A stretch of 64,000 nucleotides of DNA from CAWKOH01 sp963851245 (GTDB lineage: Bacteria; Actinomycetota; Acidimicrobiia; Acidimicrobiales; Palsa-688). The notes beneath the pieces were generated by a model. That model ran no database searches, was not told where the DNA came from, and saw only the letters and a program-made list of their open reading frames with translations. The translations under genes and the position numbers were made by a program. Positions 17,488 to 26,584 of the stretch are shown here, piece by piece. Where the stretch lies: NCBI GenBank assembly GCA_963851245.1, contig CAWKOH010000016.1, positions 1-64,000 of the forward strand, in the 5' to 3' direction. The number at the start of each line of letters is the position of its first letter. The first letter of the stretch is position 1.

Positions 17488-18227
17488 GATCCCGGGGGCG
17501 CGGGGCCGGGTCCGACGCCGTCTGAGGGTTCCGCCGCGACCAGGCTGACCGTGCCTGTCTGGGCCGCCTGGACCACGGCCTCGACCTCTGAGAGGGTGTC
17601 GACTCCGAGTGTGACGTTGGAGGTGGATGAGCCCGAGAGCGACCCCGATAGGGCGCCCGAGGCCGGGTTGCCGGCGGCGATGAGCACGGCCCCCCTCATA
17701 ACGACCGAAACCGACGCCGAGCTGCCCGTTCCTTCGCTGACGAGGACGTCCACCGCATCACCCACGGCCAAATCGGAGAGCGAGGACGGGCTGACCCCCA
17801 CACTTACGGGCCTGGTGGCCGGCTGCGTACCGACCGGGACCAGCATCGACTGCTCGACCAGCTCGCCGGGCCGGATGGCCCCCGCCACCGTGCGGCCGAC
17901 CAGGGAATCGGCCTGGTGGAAGGCGTCCGAGGCGGCGCCGGGGGGCAGGCTCATCTTGGCCACCGACAGGTCGCCGGGACCGATGATGGACCCGGTCGGC
18001 AAGGCCTCGGCGGCGACCACGTATTGCTGGCTGTGGTGGCCGCTGCTCGCTATGACCGCCGTGAACACGATGACGCCGGCGACGGCCACCAGGAAGCCGC
18101 CGGCCAAGGCCCGCCCGGTCGGTAACGATCTCTGTCTTCCCACCAGTACCGGCGCTCCGGTTGGGGCTCCGGCTGATCCTTCTACTCTCGCGTCCAGGGT
18201 CGACTGCCCCGGGCTGCCCACGCGCAA
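17484..18227 (-). CDS. cpaB: CpaB/RcpC-like pilus assembly protein (SAF domain)
   Basis: 247 residues with one N-terminal membrane helix (GRALAGGFLVAVAGVIVFTAV) and an extracytoplasmic SAF domain (YVVAAEALPTGSIIGPGDL, then VGRTVAGAIRPGELVEQSML). A second domain has the RcpC-type pattern (VSVGVSPSSLSDLAVGDAVDVL). CpaB/RcpC proteins act in the periplasm or wall space during Flp pilus assembly. It is the first gene of a two-gene minus-strand operon with tadZ. Confidence 0.78.
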   Translation of the reverse strand: MRVGSPGQSTLDARVEGSAGAPTGAPVLVGRQRSLPTGRALAGGFLVAVAGVIVFTAVIASSGHHSQQYVVAAEALPTGSIIGPGDLSVAKMSLPPGAASDAFHQADSLVGRTVAGAIRPGELVEQSMLVPVGTQPATRPVSVGVSPSSLSDLAVGDAVDVLVSEGTGSSASVSVVMRGAVLIAAGNPASGALSGSLSGSSTSNVTLGVDTLSEVEAVVQAAQTGTVSLVAAEPSDGVGPGPAPPGS

Positions 18228-18318
18228 ATCCTGTACTTCTCCCTAATCAGGGCGCCCGCGCCACTCCGCCGCGCCACACATGAAATCTAACGAGATCCAA
18301 CCGTCTTGTCTAACCGGG

Positions 18319-18324
18319 TATGAT
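18319..18324 (+). promoter_or_regulatory. Candidate -10 box of a leaderless transcript
   Basis: TATGAT lies 6 nt before the ATG at 18331, the spacing expected if transcription starts at the start codon. No Shine-Dalgarno precedes that ATG. No good -35 is visible at 17 bp. The imperfect palindrome TGATGACATCA (18321-18331) overlaps it and could be an operator. Confidence 0.35.
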
Positions 18325-18330
18325 GACATC

Positions 18331-18588
18331 ATGACTGAGGCGATCCACTGGATGGGCACGCGGGAGGCCTGTGAGCGGCTCGGTGTGACCTTGCGCACTT
18401 TGTACCGGTTTATCGACGAGGGTCAGCTTCCCGCCTACAAGATGGGCCGGGTCATTCGGGTCCAGGAGTCGGACGTCGATGACTTCATCAAGAGGATGAG
18501 GATCGAACCTGGCACCCTGGAGCACCTCTACCCGGAACCCAAGCCTCGGGGCGAGCGGGAGCACGCCCTGGACGAAGCGGAAGTCTGA
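18331..18588 (+). CDS. Excisionase/MerR-type helix-turn-helix DNA-binding protein
   Basis: 85 residues. The domain WMGTREACERLGVTLRTLYR (about residues 8-27) followed by FIDEGQLPAYKMGRVIRV and ESDVDDFI is a standard HTH_17 excisionase-like fold that binds DNA. The tail is charged. The ATG at 18331 was chosen because the in-frame upstream codons lie over the promoter-like sequence. Despite the family name it sits in a chromosomal context without an integrase, so a regulator role is more likely. Confidence 0.75.
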   Translation: MTEAIHWMGTREACERLGVTLRTLYRFIDEGQLPAYKMGRVIRVQESDVDDFIKRMRIEPGTLEHLYPEPKPRGEREHALDEAEV

Positions 18589-18597
18589 TCCGGACCC

Positions 18598-19152
18598 TCA
18601 CCGGATCTCGCAACTTCGGACCGAGGCCAGGCGCACGTAGACGGAACGGCGGGACGGGGCTTCGGTTCTCAACGTGATGACGTCCTCCCCGACTGCGACC
18701 AGTTCGCCCTCGACCTGGTCGCCCTCGGAGAGGGTGAGCGCCACCCGGGCCCGCTCCTCCGCCAGGGCCGAGAGGGCGCCGGCCATCGAAAGGGCGAGGC
18801 TGGGCCGGCGGTCTCCCGCGGCGAAGCCGCCGCCCCGGCTTGCCGGCCACACGGCTGAGATGGCCTCCAACCCGATGAGAAGCGGGCGCCCGGCCGCCTG
18901 CTGGACCACGCAGAAGTCCCGCGCCACACCGACGATGCGGCCCGTGCACCGCACCCGGCCCATCCCGATCACGACCGTGGCGGCTTGTTCGGCCAGGTCG
19001 ACCAGAACCCCCGCCCAACTGGCGGATGCCGAGGCCTGATCGCGCAACGAGCGTTCCCTGGATCGGTTCCGAGCCGCCGCAGTCGTGCGTTCGCCGGCGG
19101 CCCATCGGTGGAAGGCGGCCACCAGGTCGTCACCGGGTTGTGCGTCATCCAC
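18598..19152 (-). CDS. Conserved hypothetical protein with possible Sm-like domains
   Basis: 184 residues from GTG 19152 (VDDAQPGDDLVAAFHRW). The N-terminal half is helical and basic. The C-terminal part has two beta-rich repeats (VRCTGRIVGVARDFCVVQQ and DQVEGELVAVGEDVITL), each resembling a small barrel that ends with a Val/Leu-rich strand. This kind of protein is frequent beside HIT genes in actinobacteria but has no function known to me. It is divergent from the HIT gene, with 25 bp between the starts. Confidence 0.6.
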   Translation of the reverse strand: MDDAQPGDDLVAAFHRWAAGERTTAAARNRSRERSLRDQASASASWAGVLVDLAEQAATVVIGMGRVRCTGRIVGVARDFCVVQQAAGRPLLIGLEAISAVWPASRGGGFAAGDRRPSLALSMAGALSALAEERARVALTLSEGDQVEGELVAVGEDVITLRTEAPSRRSVYVRLASVRSCEIR

Positions 19153-19177
19153 GTGGCGCGACGGTAGCGTCGCGTTG

Positions 19178-19522
19178 ATGCCCGATTGCCTGTTCTGCCA
19201 GATCCTCGCCGGCGAGGTCCCGTCCAAGGAAGCGTTGTCGACCGAGAGGACCTATTCCTTTTACGACATCAACCCGGCGGCCCCGGTCCACGTCCTGGTA
19301 ATCCCCCGGCTCCACATAAGCAACGCCGGTCATGTCGGACCCGAACACGGTGAGGTCCTGGCCGAGATGGTGACCAGCGCTCGATCGGTGGCCGAGGCCC
19401 ACGGCATCGCAGATACCGGCTACCGGCTGGTGTTCAACGTCGGTGATCACGCCCTGAACAGCGTCCCGCACCTGCATCTGCACGTCCTGGGCGGGCAGCA
19501 GATGGGATGGCCACCAGGTTGA
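19178..19522 (+). CDS. HIT-family nucleotide hydrolase
   Basis: 114 residues, the standard length of HINT-type proteins. It begins PDCLFCQILAGEVPSK with a CxxC-type N-terminus. The histidine triad HLHLH at residues 98-102 holds the catalytic His. Such enzymes hydrolyse purine phosphoramidates such as AMP-lysine. It is followed after 67 bp by phoH and may be the first gene of the phoH-ybeY-corC-era operon. Confidence 0.9.
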   Translation: MPDCLFCQILAGEVPSKEALSTERTYSFYDINPAAPVHVLVIPRLHISNAGHVGPEHGEVLAEMVTSARSVAEAHGIADTGYRLVFNVGDHALNSVPHLHLHVLGGQQMGWPPG

Positions 19523-19589
19523 GCCCTTTGGTCACAGCGTCCCCGCAGGACGACCCCGCCAGGCGATACCCTGTTGGCCGAGCACACCA

Positions 19590-20552
19590 GTGTCCACGAC
19601 CGTAACCGTCACCGTCCCCAACCATCTGATGCCCCGCCTCGTTGGCCCGCTCAACGAGAACTTGCGGCTGGTTGAGGACGCATTCGAGGGGACGTCGATC
19701 CACACGCGGGGGAACGAGTTCACCATCGACGGCGAGGACGCCGTTCTGGCGGCCCGCCTGGTGGACGAGCTGCGCGCTCTCCTCGAGCAGGGCCAGCCGC
19801 TCGACCCGCAGGTGGTGCACCGAACCATCGACATGGTGCGCGCCGACGAGAAGCCGTCCGAGGTTCTGACATCAGAGGTGCTGCGGTCCGCCCGGGGCCG
19901 CACGGTCCGGCCCAAGACCAGCGGTCAGAAGCGCTACGCCGACGCCATAAGGGAAAGCATCGTGACCTTCGGCATCGGCCCCGCCGGCACTGGCAAGAGC
20001 TATCTGGCGGTCGCCCTGGCGGTCCAGTCCTTGCAGGCCAAACAGGTTGACCGCATCATCTTGACCCGGCCGGCGGTGGAGGCGGGCGAGCGGCTGGGCT
20101 TTCTACCGGGCGACCTGATGGCCAAGGTCGATCCCTACCTCCGCCCGTTGTACGACGCCCTCTACGACATGCTCGGGACCGACACGGCCCGGCGTCTGCT
20201 CGACAACGGCACCGTGGAGGTGGCACCTCTGGCCTACATGCGGGGCCGGACTCTGAACAACAGCTTCATCATCCTCGACGAGGCCCAGAACACCACCCCG
20301 GAGCAGATGAAGATGTTCCTGACCCGCATCGGGTTCGGGTCGAAGGTGGTTGTGACCGGCGACGACACCCAGATCGATCTTCCGGGCGGCCGCTCGGGTC
20401 TGGACGGGCTCGAGAGGGTTCTGTCGGGCATCGAGGGACTGTCGTGGGTGAAGCTGGGCCGGCGGGACGTGGTCAGGCACCGCATCGTGTCCGACATCGT
20501 CGGCGCTTACGAGGCCGCCGATCAGGCCGCCACCACCAGCCGGCCGGCCTGA
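19590..20552 (+). CDS. phoH: PhoH-like ATPase
   Basis: 320 residues. An N-terminal KH-like part (LNENLRLVEDAFEGTSIHTRG) precedes the P-loop ATPase. Walker A is GPAGTGKSYLA, Walker B IILDEAQNTTPEQMKMFLTR, and the sensor segment KVVVTGDDTQIDLP follows. PhoH associates with YbeY and RNA metabolism in many bacteria, and the adjacent ybeY supports that. GTG 19590 is used; no clear SD was found, and an upstream TTG in frame is an alternative. Confidence 0.92.
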   Translation: MSTTVTVTVPNHLMPRLVGPLNENLRLVEDAFEGTSIHTRGNEFTIDGEDAVLAARLVDELRALLEQGQPLDPQVVHRTIDMVRADEKPSEVLTSEVLRSARGRTVRPKTSGQKRYADAIRESIVTFGIGPAGTGKSYLAVALAVQSLQAKQVDRIILTRPAVEAGERLGFLPGDLMAKVDPYLRPLYDALYDMLGTDTARRLLDNGTVEVAPLAYMRGRTLNNSFIILDEAQNTTPEQMKMFLTRIGFGSKVVVTGDDTQIDLPGGRSGLDGLERVLSGIEGLSWVKLGRRDVVRHRIVSDIVGAYEAADQAATTSRPA

Positions 20553-20576
20553 CCCCGAGGGTTCGAGGAGCACCTG

Positions 20577-21095
20577 GTGCCCGTTTCAGTGTTCGCAGCG
20601 GACGAGCAGTCGGCGCTCCCCGTCGACACCATTCGCTGGATCAAGCTGGCCGAGGCGGTGCTGGCCGATGAAGGCATTCGGGGTGAGACGGAGGTATCGA
20701 TCCTCTTCGTCGACGAGAACGCCATAGCCGACCTGAACAACCGTTTCCTCGGCAAGGACGGTCCCACCGACGTGCTGGCGTTCCCGATAGACGAGGAGCC
20801 CGTCGAGGGCGGCCGATCCCCCGATTCGGGCGGCACCGGCCCCGGCTACAACCCCTCGCCGGAGGAGGCGCCGACCTTGTTGGGGGACGTGGTCATCTGC
20901 CCCGTCGTCGCCCACCGCAACGCCCCCGAGCACGCCGGTACCTATGAGGACGAACTGGCGCTGTTGTTGGTCCATGGCCTGCTCCACCTGCTGGGCATGG
21001 ACCACGAGGACCCGGACGAGGCGGAGGTCATGGAGGCCAAGGAACGGGATCTGCTCGCCCGCCACCATCAGCCCAGCCGGAGCGAACCGGCGTGA
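20577..21095 (+). CDS. ybeY: Endoribonuclease YbeY (rRNA maturation)
   Basis: 172 residues from GTG 20577 with a GAGGAG site before it. The zinc-binding motif HGLLHLLGMDH has its histidines at about residues 133, 137 and 143. The upstream core reads SILFVDENAIADLNNRFLGK and TDVLAFPID. The insert of Gly/Pro-rich residues in the middle is longer than in proteobacterial YbeY. It functions in 16S rRNA 3' processing and ribosome quality control. It overlaps the next gene by 4 bp. Confidence 0.92.
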   Translation: MPVSVFAADEQSALPVDTIRWIKLAEAVLADEGIRGETEVSILFVDENAIADLNNRFLGKDGPTDVLAFPIDEEPVEGGRSPDSGGTGPGYNPSPEEAPTLLGDVVICPVVAHRNAPEHAGTYEDELALLLVHGLLHLLGMDHEDPDEAEVMEAKERDLLARHHQPSRSEPA

Positions 21096-22454
21096 TCGGA
21101 TCCGCTGACCCAAGTAGTCACCACTTCAGCGGGACCGACATCATCCTTCTGGTTGTCGTTGTCATCCTGATATTCGCGACCGGCTACCTGGCCATGTCGG
21201 AGACCGCTATCACCCGGACTTCTAAGGTCAAAGCCCTCACCCTGGTCGAGGAGAACCGGCGGGGCGCCAACACCCTCCTCCGTCTGGTCGAGCGCATCGA
21301 CCGGGTCCTGCCGGTCGTGCTCTTCGCTCTCGAGGTGTGCACGCTGGTGGCGGCCACCCTCGTCGGCGTCGTCGCCGCCCACGCCTTTGGCGGCCTCGGG
21401 GTAATCCTGGCCATCGTCTTCGAGATCGTGGTCATATTCATCTTCGCCGAGCTGGCACCCAAGACCTGGGCCGTGCAGCACCCCGATCGATCTGCGTTGA
21501 CCACGGCGCCGATCATTCGTTTGCTCCTGGCCTTCAAGCCACTCGTATGGCTGACACAGGCCTTGATCGCCATCACCAACGCCATCCTGCCGGGCAAGGG
21601 CAGCCGGGGTGGCCCCTACACCTCGGACGAGATGCTCCGGGCCATCGCGGATGAGGCGGCTGAGGAGGACGTGATCGAGCACGAGGAGCGGACGTTGATC
21701 CACTCCATCATCGATTTCGGTGACACGGTGGTGCGCGAGGTCATGGTGCCTCGGCCCGACATGGTTGCGGTCGAGAGCTACGCCCACATAAACGACGTGA
21801 TCGACATCGTGATCGCGTCCGGGTTCAGCCGCATACCCGTCTACTCGCAGGGGATCGACGACATCGTGGGCATCGTCTTCTTGAAGGACATGATGCGGGA
21901 GGAGCGGGAAGGACACCGGGACCGCGAGGTGTCCACCGTCATGAGGGAAGCCCGCTTCACGCCCGAGAGCAAGAGGGTCTCCGAGCTGATGCGCGAGATG
22001 CAGGCCGGGCAAGTTCCACATGGCCATCGTCGTCGACGAGTTCGGCGGCACCGCCGGCCTGGTCACCCTCGAGGACCTGATCGAGGAGCTGGTGGGCGAG
22101 ATCACCGACGAGTACGACGTGGAGGAAACGCCGCCCGAGAAACTCGACGACGGCACCCTCGTGGTCAACGCCAGGATGCCCGTCGACGAGGTCAACGAAC
22201 TGCTCTCCGACAGCAACCTGCCCGAAGGCGAGGACTGGGACACCGTCGGGGGCCTGCTCTATAGCGTGCTGGGTCACGTCCCGAGCGAAGGCGAGACCGC
22301 CGACGTCGGCCGGCACCGGCTGGCGGCCGAAAGGGTCCAGGGCCGGCGGATCGGGCGCGTCCGCATAACGACCCTGCCGTCGCAGAATGGCGGCGACCGG
22401 AAGCGGCGTTCGGATGCCAGGCCCGGCGACTCCGGCGACGACAGCAGCTTGTGA
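21092..22454 (+). CDS. HlyC/CorC family hemolysin-like CBS transporter, one frameshift
   Basis: A CNNM/CorC-type membrane protein with an N-terminal DUF21 domain (LFALEVCTLVAATLVGVVAA and further helices), two CBS domains (REVMVPRPDMVAVESY, then FHMAIVVDEFGGTAGLVTLEDL) and a C-terminal CorC_HlyC domain (VNARMPVDEVNELL). It is implicated in Mg2+/Co2+ transport or membrane stress. The frame breaks at about 22008 in GCCGGGCAAGTTC. Removing one G from the GGG restores MQAGKFHMAIVVDEFG, so this is a clear homopolymer indel. The end overlaps the era GTG by 4 bp. Confidence 0.88.
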
Positions 22455-23290
22455 GATCAGGCTTCGCCACCCTGGTCGGCCGGCCCAACGTCGGAAAGTC
22501 GACACTGCTCAACACCATCCTGGACCGCAAGGTGTCCATCACCTCGCCGGTCGCGCAGACGACCCGCACCCAGGTCCGCGGCGTGCTGAACCGCCCGGGT
22601 GTGCAAGTGGTCTTCGTCGACACCCCGGGCATCCACAAACCGCGGACTTTGCTCGGGCAGCGCCTCAACGACAGGGCCACTGACGCCATCGGCGGCGTGG
22701 ACGTGACGGTTCTCGTCCTCGACGCCACGGCTCCGATTGGAAAGGGAGACCGTTATGTCGCCGGACTGCTCACCCCTCCGTCCATCTGTGTGGTGAACAA
22801 GGTGGATGCGGCGTCGCGATCGGCCGTTCTTCAGCAGCTGCAGACGGCCGCCGCCGAGTTCGAAGCGTCGGAGTATTTCCCTGTCTCGGCTCGCACCGGC
22901 GAGGGCGTTGACGGCCTGGTCGACGCCATCATCGCGGTCATGCCCGAAGGGCCGCAGCTGTATCCGGACGACATGGTGACCGACGTACCGGAGGCGTTCT
23001 GGGTGGCGGAGCTGGTTAGAGAACAGTTGCTGGCGGTGACTCGCGAGGAGGTACCGCATTCGATCGCCTGCCGGGTGACCGAGTGGGATTGGCCCCGCAT
23101 CCGGTGCGAGATCCTGGTGGAGCGCGACTCGCAGAAGGGCATCGTCATCGGCAAAGGCGGCGAGGTGCTCAAGAAGGTCGGCACACTGGCCCGAGCCCAG
23201 TTGCCCGAGGGGGCCTACCTCGAGCTGTTCGTCAAGGTGGACCGCAACTGGCAGAGCCGGCCCAAGGCGTTGGAGCGGCTCGGGTACTGA
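22451..23290 (+). CDS. era: GTPase Era
   Basis: 279 residues, intact. G1 GRPNVGKST, the switch region TTRTQVRGV, G3 DTPGIHK, G4 NKVD and the SAR loop VSARTGEGVDGL are present. The C-terminal KH domain holds GIVIGKGGEVLKKVG. Era binds 16S rRNA and helps assemble the 30S subunit. The GTG start overlaps the corC stop, placing it at the end of the phoH-ybeY-corC-era operon. Confidence 0.95.
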   Translation: MRSGFATLVGRPNVGKSTLLNTILDRKVSITSPVAQTTRTQVRGVLNRPGVQVVFVDTPGIHKPRTLLGQRLNDRATDAIGGVDVTVLVLDATAPIGKGDRYVAGLLTPPSICVVNKVDAASRSAVLQQLQTAAAEFEASEYFPVSARTGEGVDGLVDAIIAVMPEGPQLYPDDMVTDVPEAFWVAELVREQLLAVTREEVPHSIACRVTEWDWPRIRCEILVERDSQKGIVIGKGGEVLKKVGTLARAQLPEGAYLELFVKVDRNWQSRPKALERLGY

Positions 23291-23314
23291 TCGGACCTGC
23301 GCCGGCCCGGGTAG

Positions 23315-23350
23315 GCGGGTCCTGTCCGGCCTGGTTAGCGGGTCCTGTCC
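23315..23350. repeat. Two direct repeats downstream of era
   Basis: GCGGGTCCTGTCC occurs at 23315-23327 and again at 23338-23350 in the 243-bp convergent gap between era and the helicase gene. No T-tracted hairpin was found in the gap, which otherwise holds no gene. The significance is unknown. Confidence 0.55.
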
Positions 23351-23533
23351 CGCGGGGGTCCTTCCCGCTCGCCCTCGGTGCTTCGCTGCGGGCGGAGGGT
23401 CCCTTCCCCGCTGGCCACCCGCCATTGTCGGCCGCGCCCCCGCCCATACAGGCCCCCGAGGGGATCGCTGGCTGGAATGCACAGGTGGGTGCAGACGCAA
23501 AACGAGTTGACCGACGCACCCGCGCCGCCGACC

Positions 23534-25489
23534 TTACGCCGGCGTCTCCCCGGTCCGCAGCGGGGCCAGGAACGCCTCCACGTCGGACCGATGGCGGGTG
23601 CGACGCATGGGGGTGAGGGCGTTGATGAGGGTCCACCTGTAGGTCGCCTTGGCCAACCGGACGTCGAACACCGCCACCACGCCCCGATCGGTGCGCGAGC
23701 GAATCAGACGCCCGGTCCCTTGGGCCAGCAATGTGGCCGCCCGCGGGATGTCGATCATCTCGAACGCGGAGCGCCCCAGGACCTCCCGGCGGGCCTTGAG
23801 GAGAGGATCGTCAGGTCGGGGGAAGGGCAGGCGGTCGATGGTGACCAGGGACAGCGCCGGCCCCGGAACGTCGACCCCCTGCCAGAAACCCATGGTGGCG
23901 AACAGGCAGGAGTGCTCCTCGGCGCTGAACCGGGCGACCAGGGCCGGTTTGGGGAAATCGGATTGTGTCATGAGCGGCCAGCGGATCCGGTCCCGGACGG
24001 CGTCGGCGGCCGATCGCATGGCCCGCCAGCTGGTGAAAAGGGCGAGCGTTCGCCCCTCGGCCGCTTCGATAAGCGCTACCAGCTCTTCGTGCATGGCCTT
24101 TTCGAACCCGGCGTCGCGAGGGTCGGGCAGATGGAGGGGGCAGTACAACAGGGCCTGCTCGTCGTAAGCGAATGGGCTGCCCACGTCGAGCTGGTCGTAG
24201 GAGCCCGCCATGAGACCCAGCCGGTCGCCGAGGCGGGGCGGCACAGTGGCGCTGGTCAAGACCGCGGTTGGCCCTTCGGGCTTCGCCCACATCTTCTGGC
24301 GGAAAGCGCCCCCGACGTCGAGGGGGGCGACCCGAAGCACCGGGGCGTGCTCGGGGCCCTCGACCCAGGCCACCTCGGACTTGTCCAGCTCGAGAACCTC
24401 ATCCAGATCCTTGAGCAGATGGGTGGCGGCCTGCTGATTGCGGAGGTGCCGTCCCGTCCCGGCGCCGTCGGAGTCCTGGGCCGCCCGGATGGCGCGGCGG
24501 ATGTCCGCCAGCAGGCGTCCCACACGTTCGCGCGTGACCACCAGCCGCTCCTCTGTATCGCCGTCGAGAGGTTGCGGCAACGCCGATCCGATATGGGGTT
24601 TGAGGGCCTCCTGGAACATTGTTGCCGCCTCCTCCACGGCCACCGCGGTGGAGACGTCTTCCAGTAGGGGGCGGGACGTGCGGCCCAGAGCGACGAGCCG
24701 GCCGGCGCCGATGTCGAAGCCGAAAGCCGCCGAGGCGATGTCCTCCAACTCGTGAGCTTCGTCGAAGACGACGAGGTCGTGTTGGGGAAGCAGCTCTCCT
24801 TCTATGGCCAGGGCAGTGGCGTACAGGTGGGTGTTGACGACCACCACGTCCGCTTTCATGGCCCGTTCTCGAGCCGCTTCTGCGAAGCAGACCCCTCCCG
24901 AGGGGCACCGGTTGGCGCCCGGGCAGTCCCGCGAGCCCACGCTCACCTGGGCCCAAGCCACATCGCTCGGCTCCCACGGCAGGTCGGCTCGGTCTCCTGT
25001 CAGAGCCTCCTGGCTCCAGGCGACGAGGCGGAGGAGCTCACGGCCCAGCGGTCCCACCCCCGAGGATCCCGTAACCACCGCGTCCGGTCCGGCCGGGACC
25101 CCGGAAGGATCGAACGCCATTTGCTGATCGCCTCCGGCCACCTCCGCGGCCCTCTGGCGGCACAGGTAGTTGGAGCGACCCTTGAGCACCGCGAACTCGA
25201 ATGGCTCGCCAAGCGACTCGACCAGCTTCGGCAGGTCCCGGGTGGCGAGCTGGTCCTGAAGGGCTTTGGTCGCCGTGGACACCACGAGCCTGGTGCCGAG
25301 CTTCAGGGCGGGGACCAGATAGGCCAGGCTCTTGCCGGTTCCTGTTCCGGCCTGGATGATGAGATGACGGTTCTCGCGGACCGCGGCGGCCACGGCCTGC
25401 GCCATCTCCCGCTGTGACGGGCGGTCCTCGTGGGCCGGCAGAGCGCCGGTAGCCCGTTCGAGGGCGGCGTCGATCACCGGGTCGGGCAT
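23534..25489 (-). CDS. dinG: DinG/XPD-type ATP-dependent DNA helicase
   Basis: About 651 residues of a superfamily 2 iron-sulfur helicase. Walker A reads IIQAGTGTGKSLAYLVPAL. Four cysteines expected to hold a 4Fe-4S cluster occur in NYLCRQRA and DCPGANRCPSGGVCF. The DEAH box is VVFDEAHELEDI. Later motifs are TLALFTSWRAMRSAA, FATMGFWQGVDVPGPAL and the arginine-finger motif QGTGRLIRSRTDRG. It resolves damage-associated DNA structures or R-loops. ATG 25489 (MPDPVIDAALERATG) is used; ATG 25540 adds 17 residues. It diverges from the LLM gene. Confidence 0.9.
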   Translation of the reverse strand: MPDPVIDAALERATGALPAHEDRPSQREMAQAVAAAVRENRHLIIQAGTGTGKSLAYLVPALKLGTRLVVSTATKALQDQLATRDLPKLVESLGEPFEFAVLKGRSNYLCRQRAAEVAGGDQQMAFDPSGVPAGPDAVVTGSSGVGPLGRELLRLVAWSQEALTGDRADLPWEPSDVAWAQVSVGSRDCPGANRCPSGGVCFAEAARERAMKADVVVVNTHLYATALAIEGELLPQHDLVVFDEAHELEDIASAAFGFDIGAGRLVALGRTSRPLLEDVSTAVAVEEAATMFQEALKPHIGSALPQPLDGDTEERLVVTRERVGRLLADIRRAIRAAQDSDGAGTGRHLRNQQAATHLLKDLDEVLELDKSEVAWVEGPEHAPVLRVAPLDVGGAFRQKMWAKPEGPTAVLTSATVPPRLGDRLGLMAGSYDQLDVGSPFAYDEQALLYCPLHLPDPRDAGFEKAMHEELVALIEAAEGRTLALFTSWRAMRSAADAVRDRIRWPLMTQSDFPKPALVARFSAEEHSCLFATMGFWQGVDVPGPALSLVTIDRLPFPRPDDPLLKARREVLGRSAFEMIDIPRAATLLAQGTGRLIRSRTDRGVVAVFDVRLAKATYRWTLINALTPMRRTRHRSDVEAFLAPLRTGETPA

Positions 25490-25579
25490 GCCCGACAGGC
25501 TACGGCTCCCCGCCGGCGCTCCGAAGGGATGGCGACTCATGTCGGGAGAAGGGCCGGACGGTTCGGGCAAGATAGTCAC

Positions 25580-26509
25580 ATGAGACTGCGGGTATTCACC
25601 GAGCCGCAACAGGGCGCTTCGTACGATGACCTTCTCGCCGTAGCCCGGTGCGCCGAGGAGGAGGGGTTCGAGGCCTTCTTCCGGTCGGACCACTTTCTCA
25701 AGATGGGCGGTGTGGACGGCCGGCCGGGCCCGACCGACTCCTGGGTCACCCTCGGCGGCCTGGCCCGGGAAACGACCACGATCCGTTTGGGCACCATGCT
25801 GACCTCGGCCACGTTCCGGTTGCCGGGCCCGCTGGCGGTGTCGGTAGCGGAGGTCGACGCCATGAGCGGTGGCCGGGTTGAGTTGGGCCTCGGTGCCGGT
25901 TGGTATGAGGACGAGCACCGGGCCTACGGGATCCCGTTCCCCTCGACCCGCGAGCGGTTCGATCGTCTGGAAGAGCAGCTCGAGATCATCACCGGCATGT
26001 GGACCACCCCGGTAGGGGAGACCTACGACTTCGCCGGCAACCACTACCGCATCGAGGCCAGCCCGGCCCTGCCCAAGCCGGTGCAGCAACCGCGTCCGCC
26101 GGTGATAGTCGGAGGATGGGGCCCCAGACGCACGCCGGCGTTGGCGGCCCGCTTCGCCGACGAGTTCAACGCCTTCATGGGCCCCGCCGACGCGGCCGCT
26201 CAGTTCGCCCGGGTCCGCCAGGCGTGCGAGGACGCCGGGCGTGACCCCAAAAGCATGAGGCTCTCGTCGGCTGTCGTGGTGTGTTGCGGCGTCGATGACA
26301 AGGAGGTCACCCGCCGGGCCCAGGCCATCGGCCGCGGTCTCGATGACCTGAGAACCAACGGGGCCTGCGGGACGCCCAGGGACGTCGCCGATCGGCTGCT
26401 CGAGTGGGGCGAGGCCGGCGCCGAGGTGGTCTATCTCCAGATGCTGGATCTCTCCGATCTCGACCACGTCCGGCTCATAGGGCGGGAGGTCCGCCCGGCC
26501 GTGGCCTGA
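25580..26509 (+). CDS. LLM-class F420-dependent oxidoreductase
   Basis: 309 residues with a TIM-barrel of the luciferase-like monooxygenase superfamily. The N-terminus MRLRVFTEPQQGASYDDLL and the segment AEEEGFEAFFRSDHF are typical of actinobacterial LLM enzymes using coenzyme F420. Further signatures are IRLGTMLTSATFRLPGPLA and GRVELGLGAGWYEDEH. The substrate is unknown. The frame is open upstream, but ATG 25580 fits the family N-terminus. It is divergent from the helicase gene. Confidence 0.88.
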   Translation: MRLRVFTEPQQGASYDDLLAVARCAEEEGFEAFFRSDHFLKMGGVDGRPGPTDSWVTLGGLARETTTIRLGTMLTSATFRLPGPLAVSVAEVDAMSGGRVELGLGAGWYEDEHRAYGIPFPSTRERFDRLEEQLEIITGMWTTPVGETYDFAGNHYRIEASPALPKPVQQPRPPVIVGGWGPRRTPALAARFADEFNAFMGPADAAAQFARVRQACEDAGRDPKSMRLSSAVVVCCGVDDKEVTRRAQAIGRGLDDLRTNGACGTPRDVADRLLEWGEAGAEVVYLQMLDLSDLDHVRLIGREVRPAVA

Positions 26510-26584
26510 CCGGGCCACGGCGCGGCCCCCGCCGGCGCCCCCCCGCCCATCCCGCCCCCCGTCCGGACCGACCGGAGCAGTAGC

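Noticed and set aside
16384..18246. 620-codon plus-strand frame antisense to tadZ and cpaB
   Set aside because: It spans two coupled minus-strand genes with recognisable domains and lacks any domain itself.
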